A stretch of 64,000 nt of DNA from UBA7683 sp964397855 (GTDB lineage Bacteria > Patescibacteriota > Saccharimonadia > Saccharimonadales > UBA7683), in assembly GCA_964397855.1 (NCBI GenBank), contig CAYNKQ010000002.1, positions 1-64,000 on the forward strand, given 5' to 3'. Under the pieces are notes generated by a model. It saw nothing but the letters and a program-made list of their open reading frames with translations. It was not told where the DNA came from and made no database searches. This document shows, piece after piece, positions 1 to 8,433 of the stretch (position 1 is its first letter; each line of letters opens with the position of its first letter). Both the position numbers and the translations under genes were made by a program.

Positions 1-283
<283 letters not shown>

Positions 284-439
284 TGGTGTTCAATTCTAAC
301 TTCAATGAAATACTAACATCTCAAAAAATATTCAAACATCAAAAAAATCTAACGTTGACGTTGCACTACTCAATTTTTAAGTATCTTCTAGCTGTTTATA
401 TTGCTCTCTCGCATAAAAAGATCAGACAGACTGGGATCA

Positions 440-468
440 ATTGTATGAAACGAACCACCCTATGTCAA
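440..468 (-). promoter_or_regulatory. Strong promoter for the 16S rRNA operon
   Basis: The minus strand shows TTGACA (463-468), a 17-nt spacer and TACAAT (440-445), close to a consensus housekeeping promoter. Transcription would start near 433 and give a leader of about 150 nt before 16S. I saw no clear boxA and no gene in 284-492. The promoter sits just after the stop of the PAP2-like gene, so rRNA has its own start although the gyr genes read in the same direction. Confidence 0.85.
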
Positions 469-492
469 GATGAAAATGCGTTTTGTTGTAAT

Positions 493-939
493 TTATGTAA
501 CGACAAACACAAACATTGGCACCGCGACCCCTATAATAATGCCCGCAAGCACCTCTAAGGGAGTGTGTCCGCTAGACTGGTGGATCGTGAGGTCCGGTGT
601 CGCACTTTTAAACACTTTTGGAATAATTGCACGAATGGCTATAGCGTGCTCACCCACTGCATGCCGGACATTCATCGCATCGTACATGATTATTGATGCC
701 ATAATACAAGCGATTCCGAACTCAGGACTCTTTGTACCAAGCCGATAAGCCAGAACTGTGCATAACGACACAATTACTGTCGTATGTGCACTCGGCATAC
801 CGCCGGAACGGTAGATATACTTCCAGTCCCAGTCATTTTCCGTGAATCCTTTAATAAATATCTTGGCAACCTGAGCCATGATCCAGGAGAAGATAGGGAT
901 GACAAAGTAGGCGTAGCTACTCAGCCACTGGCGCATCAC
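493..939 (-). CDS. Divergent PAP2-family (DUF212/YuiD-like) membrane protein
   Basis: This 148-residue membrane protein has the family's conserved segments: GGMPSAHTT near residue 47, RHAVGEHA near 92 and GHTPLEVLAG near 124, interleaved with about four hydrophobic helices. DUF212 proteins are related to PAP2 phosphatases, but the substrate is unknown. The start overlaps the 3' end of gyrA by 23 bases, which suggests translational coupling in one gyrB-gyrA-PAP2 transcript. Two adjacent Met codons begin the frame, so the start is uncertain by one codon. The family call is fairly firm and the biochemical role is not. Confidence 0.8.
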   Translation of the reverse strand: MMRQWLSSYAYFVIPIFSWIMAQVAKIFIKGFTENDWDWKYIYRSGGMPSAHTTVIVSLCTVLAYRLGTKSPEFGIACIMASIIMYDAMNVRHAVGEHAIAIRAIIPKVFKSATPDLTIHQSSGHTPLEVLAGIIIGVAVPMFVFVVT

Positions 940-3481
940 TAGCTCCTCCTACAGGGTCATCTTCATCTACTGCCTGTTCTTTACTAACTAGAGCGACCGA
1001 AGCTACGCTGTCGTTGTCGCCTAGGCGCATGATTCGTACACCCTGCGTAGTTCTACCAAGAGCAGGTATATCCTTGAGCCCCAGTCGGATGGTTTGCCCA
1101 TTATTGGAGATAATTATCACTTCAGGTGTTTCATCGGTTAGGGATTTAACAGAGATGAGATTTCCGGTCTTGGCATTCACAACCGCTGAACGTATTCCTA
1201 CGCCACCACGCTTGTGCGGAGAGAACTGTGAAATTTTAGTTCGTTTTCCGTAACCTTGTTCGCTAATAACAAATATATTGGAATCTTCTTCTACTATATC
1301 CATACCAACCACTACGTCGTTTGGCCGAAGCCGCATACCACGCACGCCACGAGCAGTCCTACCCATGGGACGAACGTCGTTTTCATGGAATCGAATCGCC
1401 TGACCAAGTGATGTTGAAATAACAACTTCATTATCACCAGTAGTGGGACGAATCCATTTTAGTTCATCGCCTTCATCAATCTTGATAGCAATCAATCCAC
1501 TGGTTCGTATGTTGTTGTAGTCCTCAAGTTTAGTCTTCTTAACCGTGCCCTGCTTGGTGGTCATGAAGAAGTAACCCTTCTTCTCTTTAACATCGTGCTT
1601 GATTACTGCAGTAACCACTTCCTCAGGGTGAAGTTGAAGAAGATTAACCACCGCAACCCCTTTGGCGTTAAGACCGGTGGCAGGTACTTCATAGGTCTTA
1701 AGGCGGAAGACCCTACCCTTGTTCGTAAAGAACAACAGGTATTCGTGAGTACTGGCAAGTACTACATGTTCGATAACATCGGCCTCTTTTGTTGCCATGC
1801 CTCGCTTGCCTTTACCGCCTCTGTGCTGTTTTCGATATTCAGATGCCAAACTACGCTTAATGTAGTTTTCTGAAGTGATTGTTACAACGACCTGTTCTTC
1901 AGGAATAAGTTGCTCGTCACTGAACTTGCCTAGTTCCTGAGGAATAATCTGTGTTCTCCGTGGATCACCGTATTTTTCCTTCATCTCTACTAGTTCAGCT
2001 TTGATAATCTTAAGGATCTCTTTTTCGTCAGCCAAAATAGCCTCTAGTTTGGCAATTAGTTTACGTAGTTCAGCAAGCTCTTCTTCGATCTTCTTACGTT
2101 CAAGACCAGCAAGACTACGAAGCTGCATAGCTAGAATAGCCCTGGCCTGGATCTCAGAAAGCTTAAACTTATCCATTAGGTTTAGTTGGGCCTCTTCCGT
2201 AGTCGCACTACCCCGGATGACCGCGATTACTTCATCGATATGGTCAAGCGCAATCGAAAGTCCTTCCAAGATATGCGCTCTGTCCTGCGCCTTTTTAAGC
2301 TCAAACTGAGTTCGTCTTCGCACCACAGACTGACGATGCTTCAGATATTCACTTAGCATATCGTGAAGTCCGAGCACTTTTGGCTGAATACCGTCAATCA
2401 ACGCCAGCATATTGTAGTGGAACATAGTCTGGAGTGGAGTGTGCTTGTAAAGCTGGTTTAAGACTTTTTTAGGATACGCATCTTTCTTGAGATCAATCAC
2501 AATCTTTACAACACCACGGGCACTTTCATCACGGAGATCAGAAATACCAACCAGCTTTTTGTCCTTCACTAGATCGGCAATTTTCTCAATTAACGTTGCT
2601 TTATTGACAGCATATGGGATCTCGGTAATCACGATCTGGTGACGACCTTTATTGTTTTCCTCAATTGAAGCAACTGCACGAACGACCACGCCCCCACGAC
2701 CACCTGCATAGGCAGCCCTGAGTGATTCTTTGCCATACACTATGGCTCCAGTTGGGAAGTCTGGACCTTTCACAAATTCAAGAAGATCGTCGGTAGTCGC
2801 ATCTGGATTTTCAATGATATGAACTGTCGCATCCACAAGCTCACCTAGGTTATGTGGCGGAATATTCGTCGCCATACCTACGGCTATACCCATCTGACCG
2901 TTGAGCAATAAGTTTGGCAGCTTTGCAGGCAAAACAGATGGCTCACGCTCGGATCCATCGTAATTGTCTCGGTAGTCAACCGTGTTCTTTTCAAGGTCAG
3001 CCAGCAGCTCGGAGCCTATCTTGTCCATTCTTGCTTCTGTGTAACGTGCGGCGGCTGGTGGGTCACCATCCATTGAGCCAAAGTTACCTTGACCATCAAC
3101 CAAGGTATAACGCATCGACCAATCTTGAGCTAAACGAGCCATTGAGTCATAAATGGCAGTATCGCCATGCGGGTGATACTTACCCATTACATCACCAGTG
3201 ATACGCGCGCTTTTTACAAACTTTGACCCAGGACGCCAGCCGTTCTTTTCCATCGAATAAAGGATTCGTCGGTGGACAGGCTTGAGACCATCCCGTACAT
3301 CAGGTAGGGCGCGAGCGATAATCACACTCATAGAGTACTGGAGATACTTAGTCTCCATCTCATCCTCGACACTGCGTACAACAACAGATTTAGAGTGAGT
3401 ATCATTAAATACCGGCTGAGTAATCTCTATTTCTCCGGTCTCTGATGTTGTTAAATTTTCATCGTTATGTTCAGTATCCAT
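917..3481 (-). CDS. gyrA: DNA gyrase subunit A
   Basis: This 854-residue protein is the breakage-reunion subunit of DNA gyrase, which introduces negative supercoils. The catalytic tyrosine is Y147 in AARYTEARM. The quinolone-determining stretch HPHGDTAIYD has T108 where E. coli has S83, and keeps D112 at the D87 position. The C-terminal wrapping domain begins after a GyrA box read as QHRGGKG, which supports GyrA over ParC. Compared with E. coli there is an N-terminal extension of about 25 residues. ATG is preceded by AAGGGG about 9 nt upstream. It follows gyrB by 11 nt and is almost certainly co-transcribed with it. Confidence 0.97.
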   Translation of the reverse strand: MDTEHNDENLTTSETGEIEITQPVFNDTHSKSVVVRSVEDEMETKYLQYSMSVIIARALPDVRDGLKPVHRRILYSMEKNGWRPGSKFVKSARITGDVMGKYHPHGDTAIYDSMARLAQDWSMRYTLVDGQGNFGSMDGDPPAAARYTEARMDKIGSELLADLEKNTVDYRDNYDGSEREPSVLPAKLPNLLLNGQMGIAVGMATNIPPHNLGELVDATVHIIENPDATTDDLLEFVKGPDFPTGAIVYGKESLRAAYAGGRGGVVVRAVASIEENNKGRHQIVITEIPYAVNKATLIEKIADLVKDKKLVGISDLRDESARGVVKIVIDLKKDAYPKKVLNQLYKHTPLQTMFHYNMLALIDGIQPKVLGLHDMLSEYLKHRQSVVRRRTQFELKKAQDRAHILEGLSIALDHIDEVIAVIRGSATTEEAQLNLMDKFKLSEIQARAILAMQLRSLAGLERKKIEEELAELRKLIAKLEAILADEKEILKIIKAELVEMKEKYGDPRRTQIIPQELGKFSDEQLIPEEQVVVTITSENYIKRSLASEYRKQHRGGKGKRGMATKEADVIEHVVLASTHEYLLFFTNKGRVFRLKTYEVPATGLNAKGVAVVNLLQLHPEEVVTAVIKHDVKEKKGYFFMTTKQGTVKKTKLEDYNNIRTSGLIAIKIDEGDELKWIRPTTGDNEVVISTSLGQAIRFHENDVRPMGRTARGVRGMRLRPNDVVVGMDIVEEDSNIFVISEQGYGKRTKISQFSPHKRGGVGIRSAVVNAKTGNLISVKSLTDETPEVIIISNNGQTIRLGLKDIPALGRTTQGVRIMRLGDNDSVASVALVSKEQAVDEDDPVGGASDAPVAE

Positions 3482-3492
3482 ACATCTACCCC

Positions 3493-5523
3493 TTAAATAT
3501 CCAGATCTTCAGTATTAGCAAACTTAGCACGTGATTGAATAAAGTTTTTGCGCAGTTCAACTTCTGTACCCATGAGTTTATTAAAGATTGCATCGGCTTT
3601 TTCAGCATCCTCAACCTTAACCCGAACGAGCACTCGGTTATCAGGATTCATCGTTGTTTCCCATAGCTGATCAGCATCCATCTCACCCAGACCCTTGTAA
3701 CGCTGAATGCTCACACCTAGCTGCTTGGCTCGCTGCTGATCTTCGTTTTCGTCTTCACCCGAAGTGGCAACTACCACAACTCCAGATGCCCTATCTGCGT
3801 CAGCCTTAGCTTTCGCTTTTTCTGCCTTGGTTGCAGCAATCTGAGTTAACACCTGTTCTTTATCTTCGTCGGTGTATGCATAATGCTTAGTTTTACCAGA
3901 TGTGATTGCGTACAATGGAGGCATAGCCATAAAGATATGCCCGCCTTCTATAACATCGCGCATATGACGGAAAAAGAATGTCATCAGCAATGTGCTAATG
4001 TGTGATCCATCTACATCGGCATCGGTCATAATTACAATACGGTGATAACGAAGTCGAGAAATATCGAATTGTTCACCAATACCAACTCCAATTGCAGTAA
4101 TCAAGTTTTTGATTTCATTATTAGCATACATCTTATCGAGCCGAGCACGCTCAACGTTAAGTACCTTGCCTCGTAGCGGTAAAATAGCCTGAGTTTTACT
4201 GTCGCGGCCCATTTTAGCCGAACCACCAGCTGAGTCTCCCTCAACAATATAGAGTTCTGAATCTTTAGGATCCTTACTTGAACAGTCAGCAAGCTTGCCC
4301 GGGAGCGATGTGCTCTCTAGAACACCCTTACGAATAACGTTGTCTCGTGCCGCCCGTGCCGCTGCTCGAGCTCGAGCTGAAAGAATCGCCTTACCAACAA
4401 TCTTCTTGGCAACATTTGGATTTTCTTCAAAGTAATAAGACAACCACTCGTTCATAACCTGCTCTACATATCCACGAACCTCGGGATTACCAAGCTTGTT
4501 CTTGGTCTGACCCTCAAACTGTGGATCTGGAAGCTTTACCAAAATCACCGCGGTGATACCTTCACGACAGTCTTCCCCAGAAAGATTTTCTTCCTTTTCT
4601 TTAAGTAGGCTGTTTTTACGAGCATAGTCGTTAATGACTCGAGTCAGTGCCGCCCTAAATCCGGTAAGGTGTGTTCCGCCATCTGGGTTAAGTACGTTAT
4701 TGGCAAATGCCTTAATCGTTTCAACGTAACTTTCAGTATATTGCAGCGCAACTTCAACCATGCTGTCTTCTACTTGTCGTTCTACATAGAAAATGTCATC
4801 GCCTACGGCTTCTTTGCCAAAGTTCAGGTTATGAACATAAGACTTGATGCCACCTTCAAAATAGAAGGCGTATCTGTCACCAGTTCGTTCATCAGATAAC
4901 GTTGCGCGCACGCCTTTTGTGAGGTAACACTGGTGACGTAAGTATTCGAGCACCCATTTATAGTCGAACGTGACTGTTTCTTTAAAAATCTCGGGATCTG
5001 GGTAAAACGTAATACTTGTACCCTTAGCCCTCTCCGTTTCACCCAGCTTCTTGAGCGCACCTTTTGGAACACCACGCTCAAATTCAAGACTATATAACTT
5101 ACCATCTTTTACGACTTCAGCAATAAGACGGGTCGAAAGAGCATTTACCACACTTGATCCCACGCCGTGCAGACCAGATGAAACCTTATAACCACCGCCA
5201 CCAAACTTACCACCAGCGTGAAGAACGGTAAGGACGGTTTCTAGTGTACTCTTGCCAGTTTTGGCGTGCTTATCAACTGGGATACCTCGTCCATCATCTG
5301 TAATAGTAATGCCACCATCGGCAAGAATCTTCACATCTACAAATGTAGCGTGCCCAGCAATTGCTTCATCTATACAGTTGTCTGCGATCTCTTTGATTAA
5401 GTGGTGTACTCCGTCGTAACCGGTACTACCAATATACATACCTGGTCGCTTACGAACCGGCTCGAGTCCCTCGAGCACTTGAATTTGACTGGCATCATAT
5501 GCCTGCTCTTTTTGTTTGCTCAC
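3493..5523 (-). CDS. gyrB: DNA gyrase subunit B
   Basis: This 676-residue ATPase subunit of gyrase has a GHKL ATP-binding domain (ADNCIDEAIAG near residue 48, DDGRGIP near 77, GLHGVGSSVVNAL near 118). A TOPRIM domain follows (EGDSAGG, DADVDGSHI), then the C-terminal QRYKGLGEMD. A short Ala/Lys-rich insert lies near residues 560-610 in TOPRIM, where E. coli has a longer one. Start is GTG at 5521-5523, with an AGAGGG Shine-Dalgarno about 10 nt upstream. It is the first gene of a gyrB-gyrA unit driven by the promoter at 5565-5593. Confidence 0.97.
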   Translation of the reverse strand: MSKQKEQAYDASQIQVLEGLEPVRKRPGMYIGSTGYDGVHHLIKEIADNCIDEAIAGHATFVDVKILADGGITITDDGRGIPVDKHAKTGKSTLETVLTVLHAGGKFGGGGYKVSSGLHGVGSSVVNALSTRLIAEVVKDGKLYSLEFERGVPKGALKKLGETERAKGTSITFYPDPEIFKETVTFDYKWVLEYLRHQCYLTKGVRATLSDERTGDRYAFYFEGGIKSYVHNLNFGKEAVGDDIFYVERQVEDSMVEVALQYTESYVETIKAFANNVLNPDGGTHLTGFRAALTRVINDYARKNSLLKEKEENLSGEDCREGITAVILVKLPDPQFEGQTKNKLGNPEVRGYVEQVMNEWLSYYFEENPNVAKKIVGKAILSARARAAARAARDNVIRKGVLESTSLPGKLADCSSKDPKDSELYIVEGDSAGGSAKMGRDSKTQAILPLRGKVLNVERARLDKMYANNEIKNLITAIGVGIGEQFDISRLRYHRIVIMTDADVDGSHISTLLMTFFFRHMRDVIEGGHIFMAMPPLYAITSGKTKHYAYTDEDKEQVLTQIAATKAEKAKAKADADRASGVVVVATSGEDENEDQQRAKQLGVSIQRYKGLGEMDADQLWETTMNPDNRVLVRVKVEDAEKADAIFNKLMGTEVELRKNFIQSRAKFANTEDLDI

Positions 5524-5564
5524 GCTTTTATACCCTCTCTCCCACGATTTTTACTTCATCATAT

Positions 5565-5593
5565 ATTATACCAACATTAAAAAATGTATTCAA
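5565..5593 (-). promoter_or_regulatory. gyrB-gyrA promoter
   Basis: On the minus strand TTGAAT (5588-5593), a 17-nt spacer and TATAAT (5565-5570) lie about 42 nt upstream of the gyrB GTG. The divergent surface-protein gene starts at 5669 and has no equally clear promoter. Confidence 0.8.
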
Positions 5594-5668
5594 CCACTTG
5601 CACTTTAAATATGCTTGTGGTTCAATCAGAGTTAACAAGTTAGTATTAAAAAACAAAAAAGGTCAAAA

Positions 5669-7786
5669 ATGTTTCGAAAACTCGTTTCAAACCTTCCGTT
5701 CAGCCCATCACTGATAAATCAGCTCGGATTTTATACTAATCGCCTCAAGAAAGAACAGTTCACCCGTAAACTCGGCTTTATCTTTATGATACTTGCAATA
5801 CTGACTCAGACGATGACTGTCGCGATGCCTACACAGGCATCGGTCAAAGCGAGTGACAATGACATTGTGTACGGAGGTAACGGAAAAACAAAAGCGGGTA
5901 TCGTGCAAGCGTACGCGAATAACAGAGATAACTTTGGTCACACTGATATACGTGCGATATTTAACTACTACCACATCACAGCCGCCAACCTTAACTCCAG
6001 CAAAGTAGTAGAGATTCGATCCACAACCGCAAACAATTACATGTCCATTGGTAGAGAAAAACGCGGATATGGGGTAGAAAGCAAGATACCGGTACCTGTC
6101 GTTTCGCCTATTTACTCACGCGGACTCCACGAATGGCCAGGCGCGAGCGGCAAGAGATGGCAAGCACTTGAAATCCAAACTGATCAGGGAGTACGTTGGA
6201 TCTTACTAGAGTGCGGAAATATTGTCACCGGAGGCCCAACTCCAGAAAAACCAAAAAATCCCAACCTAAAACTTGAGAAGTCAGTTGATAAGCCGAATGC
6301 CAAAAAAGGTGAAAAAGTTACCTTCAAGATCAAAGTTACTAATATTGGTAACGGCGTAGCCACTAATGCATACGTGTACGACGATGCGCCAGTAGGAATG
6401 GATCTCGTGAATGATGGTCTTGATGCGAAACATCACATAAAGAGCCCTCGACGTTGGGAGACTCCTCGATTCAACCTCGCACCAGGCCAAAGCTTTACCT
6501 ATGCACTAAAGGCAGTAATTACTAGATGGGGTCCGGTCACTCTCATAAACCGAGCCTGTGTTGACTTCTTCGACGTGAATATCTATGACAACTGCGATAC
6601 CGCAACAGTAACAGTGCCGAACGGCTGCCCTATCCCTGGAAAGGAAGAGCTCCCTAAGGACGATCCAAGCTGCAAGACAAACCCAAACCTTGTTATCACC
6701 AAAACAGCTGACAAAAAGAACTTAAAACTGGGCGATACCTTCGAATATACTTTAAAAGTTACAAACAAAGGTGATGTCAACCTGCCGAAGGCGGTTGTAA
6801 GAGACCTGGCACCCGAACAACTTGAGTTTCTTGAGGTAAAAGAAGTTGGCTCAACGGTATTTAAAAAAGTTACCAACCCGAGGGACTATGTAAGCACGCT
6901 ATTCCCTATCAAAAAAGGTGCGACAGTCACGATAGTTTTAAAAGCTAAAGTTATAAAAAATAGTAGTGAAGCCGTCAAGAACACCGCGTGTGTACTCTCG
7001 ACTGGAGCCGAAACTACGGCTGGCGGCTGTGACGACGAGACGATCGTCATAAAAGAAACCTGTCCCACAAACCCTACGCTGCCAAAAGACGACACAAAAT
7101 GCCAGCAACCCTGCCCTATTGAAGGTAAGCAGAACCTTCCAGCCGGCGACCCAGGCTGCAAGCCGTGCGAAGAATCTAAACAGAGTCAAGACGGCAAAGA
7201 TCTCAGCTGCCTAGAACTTCATAAAAAAGCTCGCAATATTACCCAGCAAATTGAAAATGCCAACGGAACCAAGGCAAATGCAGGTGACACTATCGAATAC
7301 ACCCTTTCAGTAACAAACAAGAGCAAAGAAACTCGAAACGCTTTTGTTGTGGAAGAAGCTATCGGCGACGTGATGGAGTATGCAGACGTAATTGACGCAA
7401 GTGGCGCTACATATGCAACAAATCCAGTTAAAATGCTCACCTGGAAACCGGTAGATATAAAGCCGAACGAAACAATAAATCGTACCGTACTCGTTAAGAT
7501 TAAAAGCACCATTCCAACGACCCCAGCATCTACCTCAGACTCGTCATCGTACGACATGAAAATGTTCAATGTATACGGAGACAGTGTAACGATAGATCTA
7601 CCTCAGAATCCAGTAAAAGTCGCCGAACAAACTATTACTTCTCTTCCGAGTACAGGTCTTGGCGCAAATGTGGTAATTAGCACCATACTTATTATGGTTG
7701 TCACGTACTTCTACTTCAGGAGTAGAACAATGGTAAAAGAACTTGGACTAGTGCGACAACAATTTAACTACGGGGCAGGACTATAG
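5669..7786 (+). CDS. DUF11-repeat surface protein with LPSTG-type C terminus
   Basis: This 705-residue secreted protein has an N-terminal hydrophobic signal (about residues 33-52, cleavage plausible after PTQASVKA). A globular N domain spans about 55-195. Three DUF11-like beta domains follow (about 200-315, 338-450 and 520-650). Between them lie Cys-bracketed linkers of the form CPIxGKxxLPxxDPxCK, seen twice in full and once shortened. The C terminus has LPSTG at 659-663, a hydrophobic helix and RSR, like a sortase signal, but about 18 more residues follow the charged stop, which is longer than usual. The start has AAGG 6-9 nt upstream. It is probably a wall- or membrane-anchored adhesin-like stalk. 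The ligand is unknown. Confidence 0.85.
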   Translation: MFRKLVSNLPFSPSLINQLGFYTNRLKKEQFTRKLGFIFMILAILTQTMTVAMPTQASVKASDNDIVYGGNGKTKAGIVQAYANNRDNFGHTDIRAIFNYYHITAANLNSSKVVEIRSTTANNYMSIGREKRGYGVESKIPVPVVSPIYSRGLHEWPGASGKRWQALEIQTDQGVRWILLECGNIVTGGPTPEKPKNPNLKLEKSVDKPNAKKGEKVTFKIKVTNIGNGVATNAYVYDDAPVGMDLVNDGLDAKHHIKSPRRWETPRFNLAPGQSFTYALKAVITRWGPVTLINRACVDFFDVNIYDNCDTATVTVPNGCPIPGKEELPKDDPSCKTNPNLVITKTADKKNLKLGDTFEYTLKVTNKGDVNLPKAVVRDLAPEQLEFLEVKEVGSTVFKKVTNPRDYVSTLFPIKKGATVTIVLKAKVIKNSSEAVKNTACVLSTGAETTAGGCDDETIVIKETCPTNPTLPKDDTKCQQPCPIEGKQNLPAGDPGCKPCEESKQSQDGKDLSCLELHKKARNITQQIENANGTKANAGDTIEYTLSVTNKSKETRNAFVVEEAIGDVMEYADVIDASGATYATNPVKMLTWKPVDIKPNETINRTVLVKIKSTIPTTPASTSDSSSYDMKMFNVYGDSVTIDLPQNPVKVAEQTITSLPSTGLGANVVISTILIMVVTYFYFRSRTMVKELGLVRQQFNYGAGL

Positions 7787-7788
7787 TC

Positions 7789-8358
7789 ATGGGTGAACAC
7801 TTAAAAAGTAGCGAAAATGCTGGTGAACAAATTCCAAATAAAGAAATCGAGAAGCACCAAGAACGCCTCAATGAACTCCACGAGAAAGCTGAAAAAAAGG
7901 CTCATAAAAGTGGTCACGAAAAAGAGACTATCCGTCACGAAATAAAAGAAAAAGCAATCTCAGGTGCAGAATACCGAAAGCCCGCTTCAGAAGGCAAGCA
8001 ACAAAAAGCCCCTACTACCAAGAAAGAAAAAGATCATGTTTTCGATACTGTTATGCACCATGTTCACCAGAATATGTCTAAGCCCGAACGTGCGTTTAGC
8101 TCATTTATACATAGGCCTGTAATCGAAAGAACAAGTGAAGTTGCTGGTAAGACCATTGCAAGACCTTCAGGGATAGCCGGTGCAGCAATCGCAGCCTTTG
8201 TTGGCCTCCTTTCAGTATACGGTGTCGCCAAGTTTGCGGGATTTGAACTTTCGGGATCAGAGATGCCACTACTACTTGCAGGAGGCTTTCTGATTGGTCT
8301 AGTTGCGGAATGGGTATTTAAGTCAGTGCGCGTACTATTTAGCCCAAATAAGAACTAA
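7789..8358 (+). CDS. Hypothetical membrane protein with charged N-terminal half
   Basis: This 189-residue protein has an N-terminal ~85 residues rich in Lys, Glu and His and likely coiled coil or disordered. Two hydrophobic helices follow at about 132-150 and 160-177. It starts 2 nt after the stop of the DUF11 surface protein, so the two are likely translated together and may function together at the membrane. I do not recognise a family. The very short spacing and conserved direction are the only functional hints. Confidence 0.75.
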   Translation: MGEHLKSSENAGEQIPNKEIEKHQERLNELHEKAEKKAHKSGHEKETIRHEIKEKAISGAEYRKPASEGKQQKAPTTKKEKDHVFDTVMHHVHQNMSKPERAFSSFIHRPVIERTSEVAGKTIARPSGIAGAAIAAFVGLLSVYGVAKFAGFELSGSEMPLLLAGGFLIGLVAEWVFKSVRVLFSPNKN

Positions 8359-8433
8359 TTTCGCTGATCACCCGAATATCGTCCAATAGGACATGGATGA
8401 AAACACCCCTAAAAAACAGAGGCAACGCAAGTC

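Noticed and set aside
7219..7569. 116-codon antisense ORF within the DUF11 gene, and similar shadows
   Set aside because: The opposite frame has clear protein domains. The antisense frames lack ribosome sites and family features.
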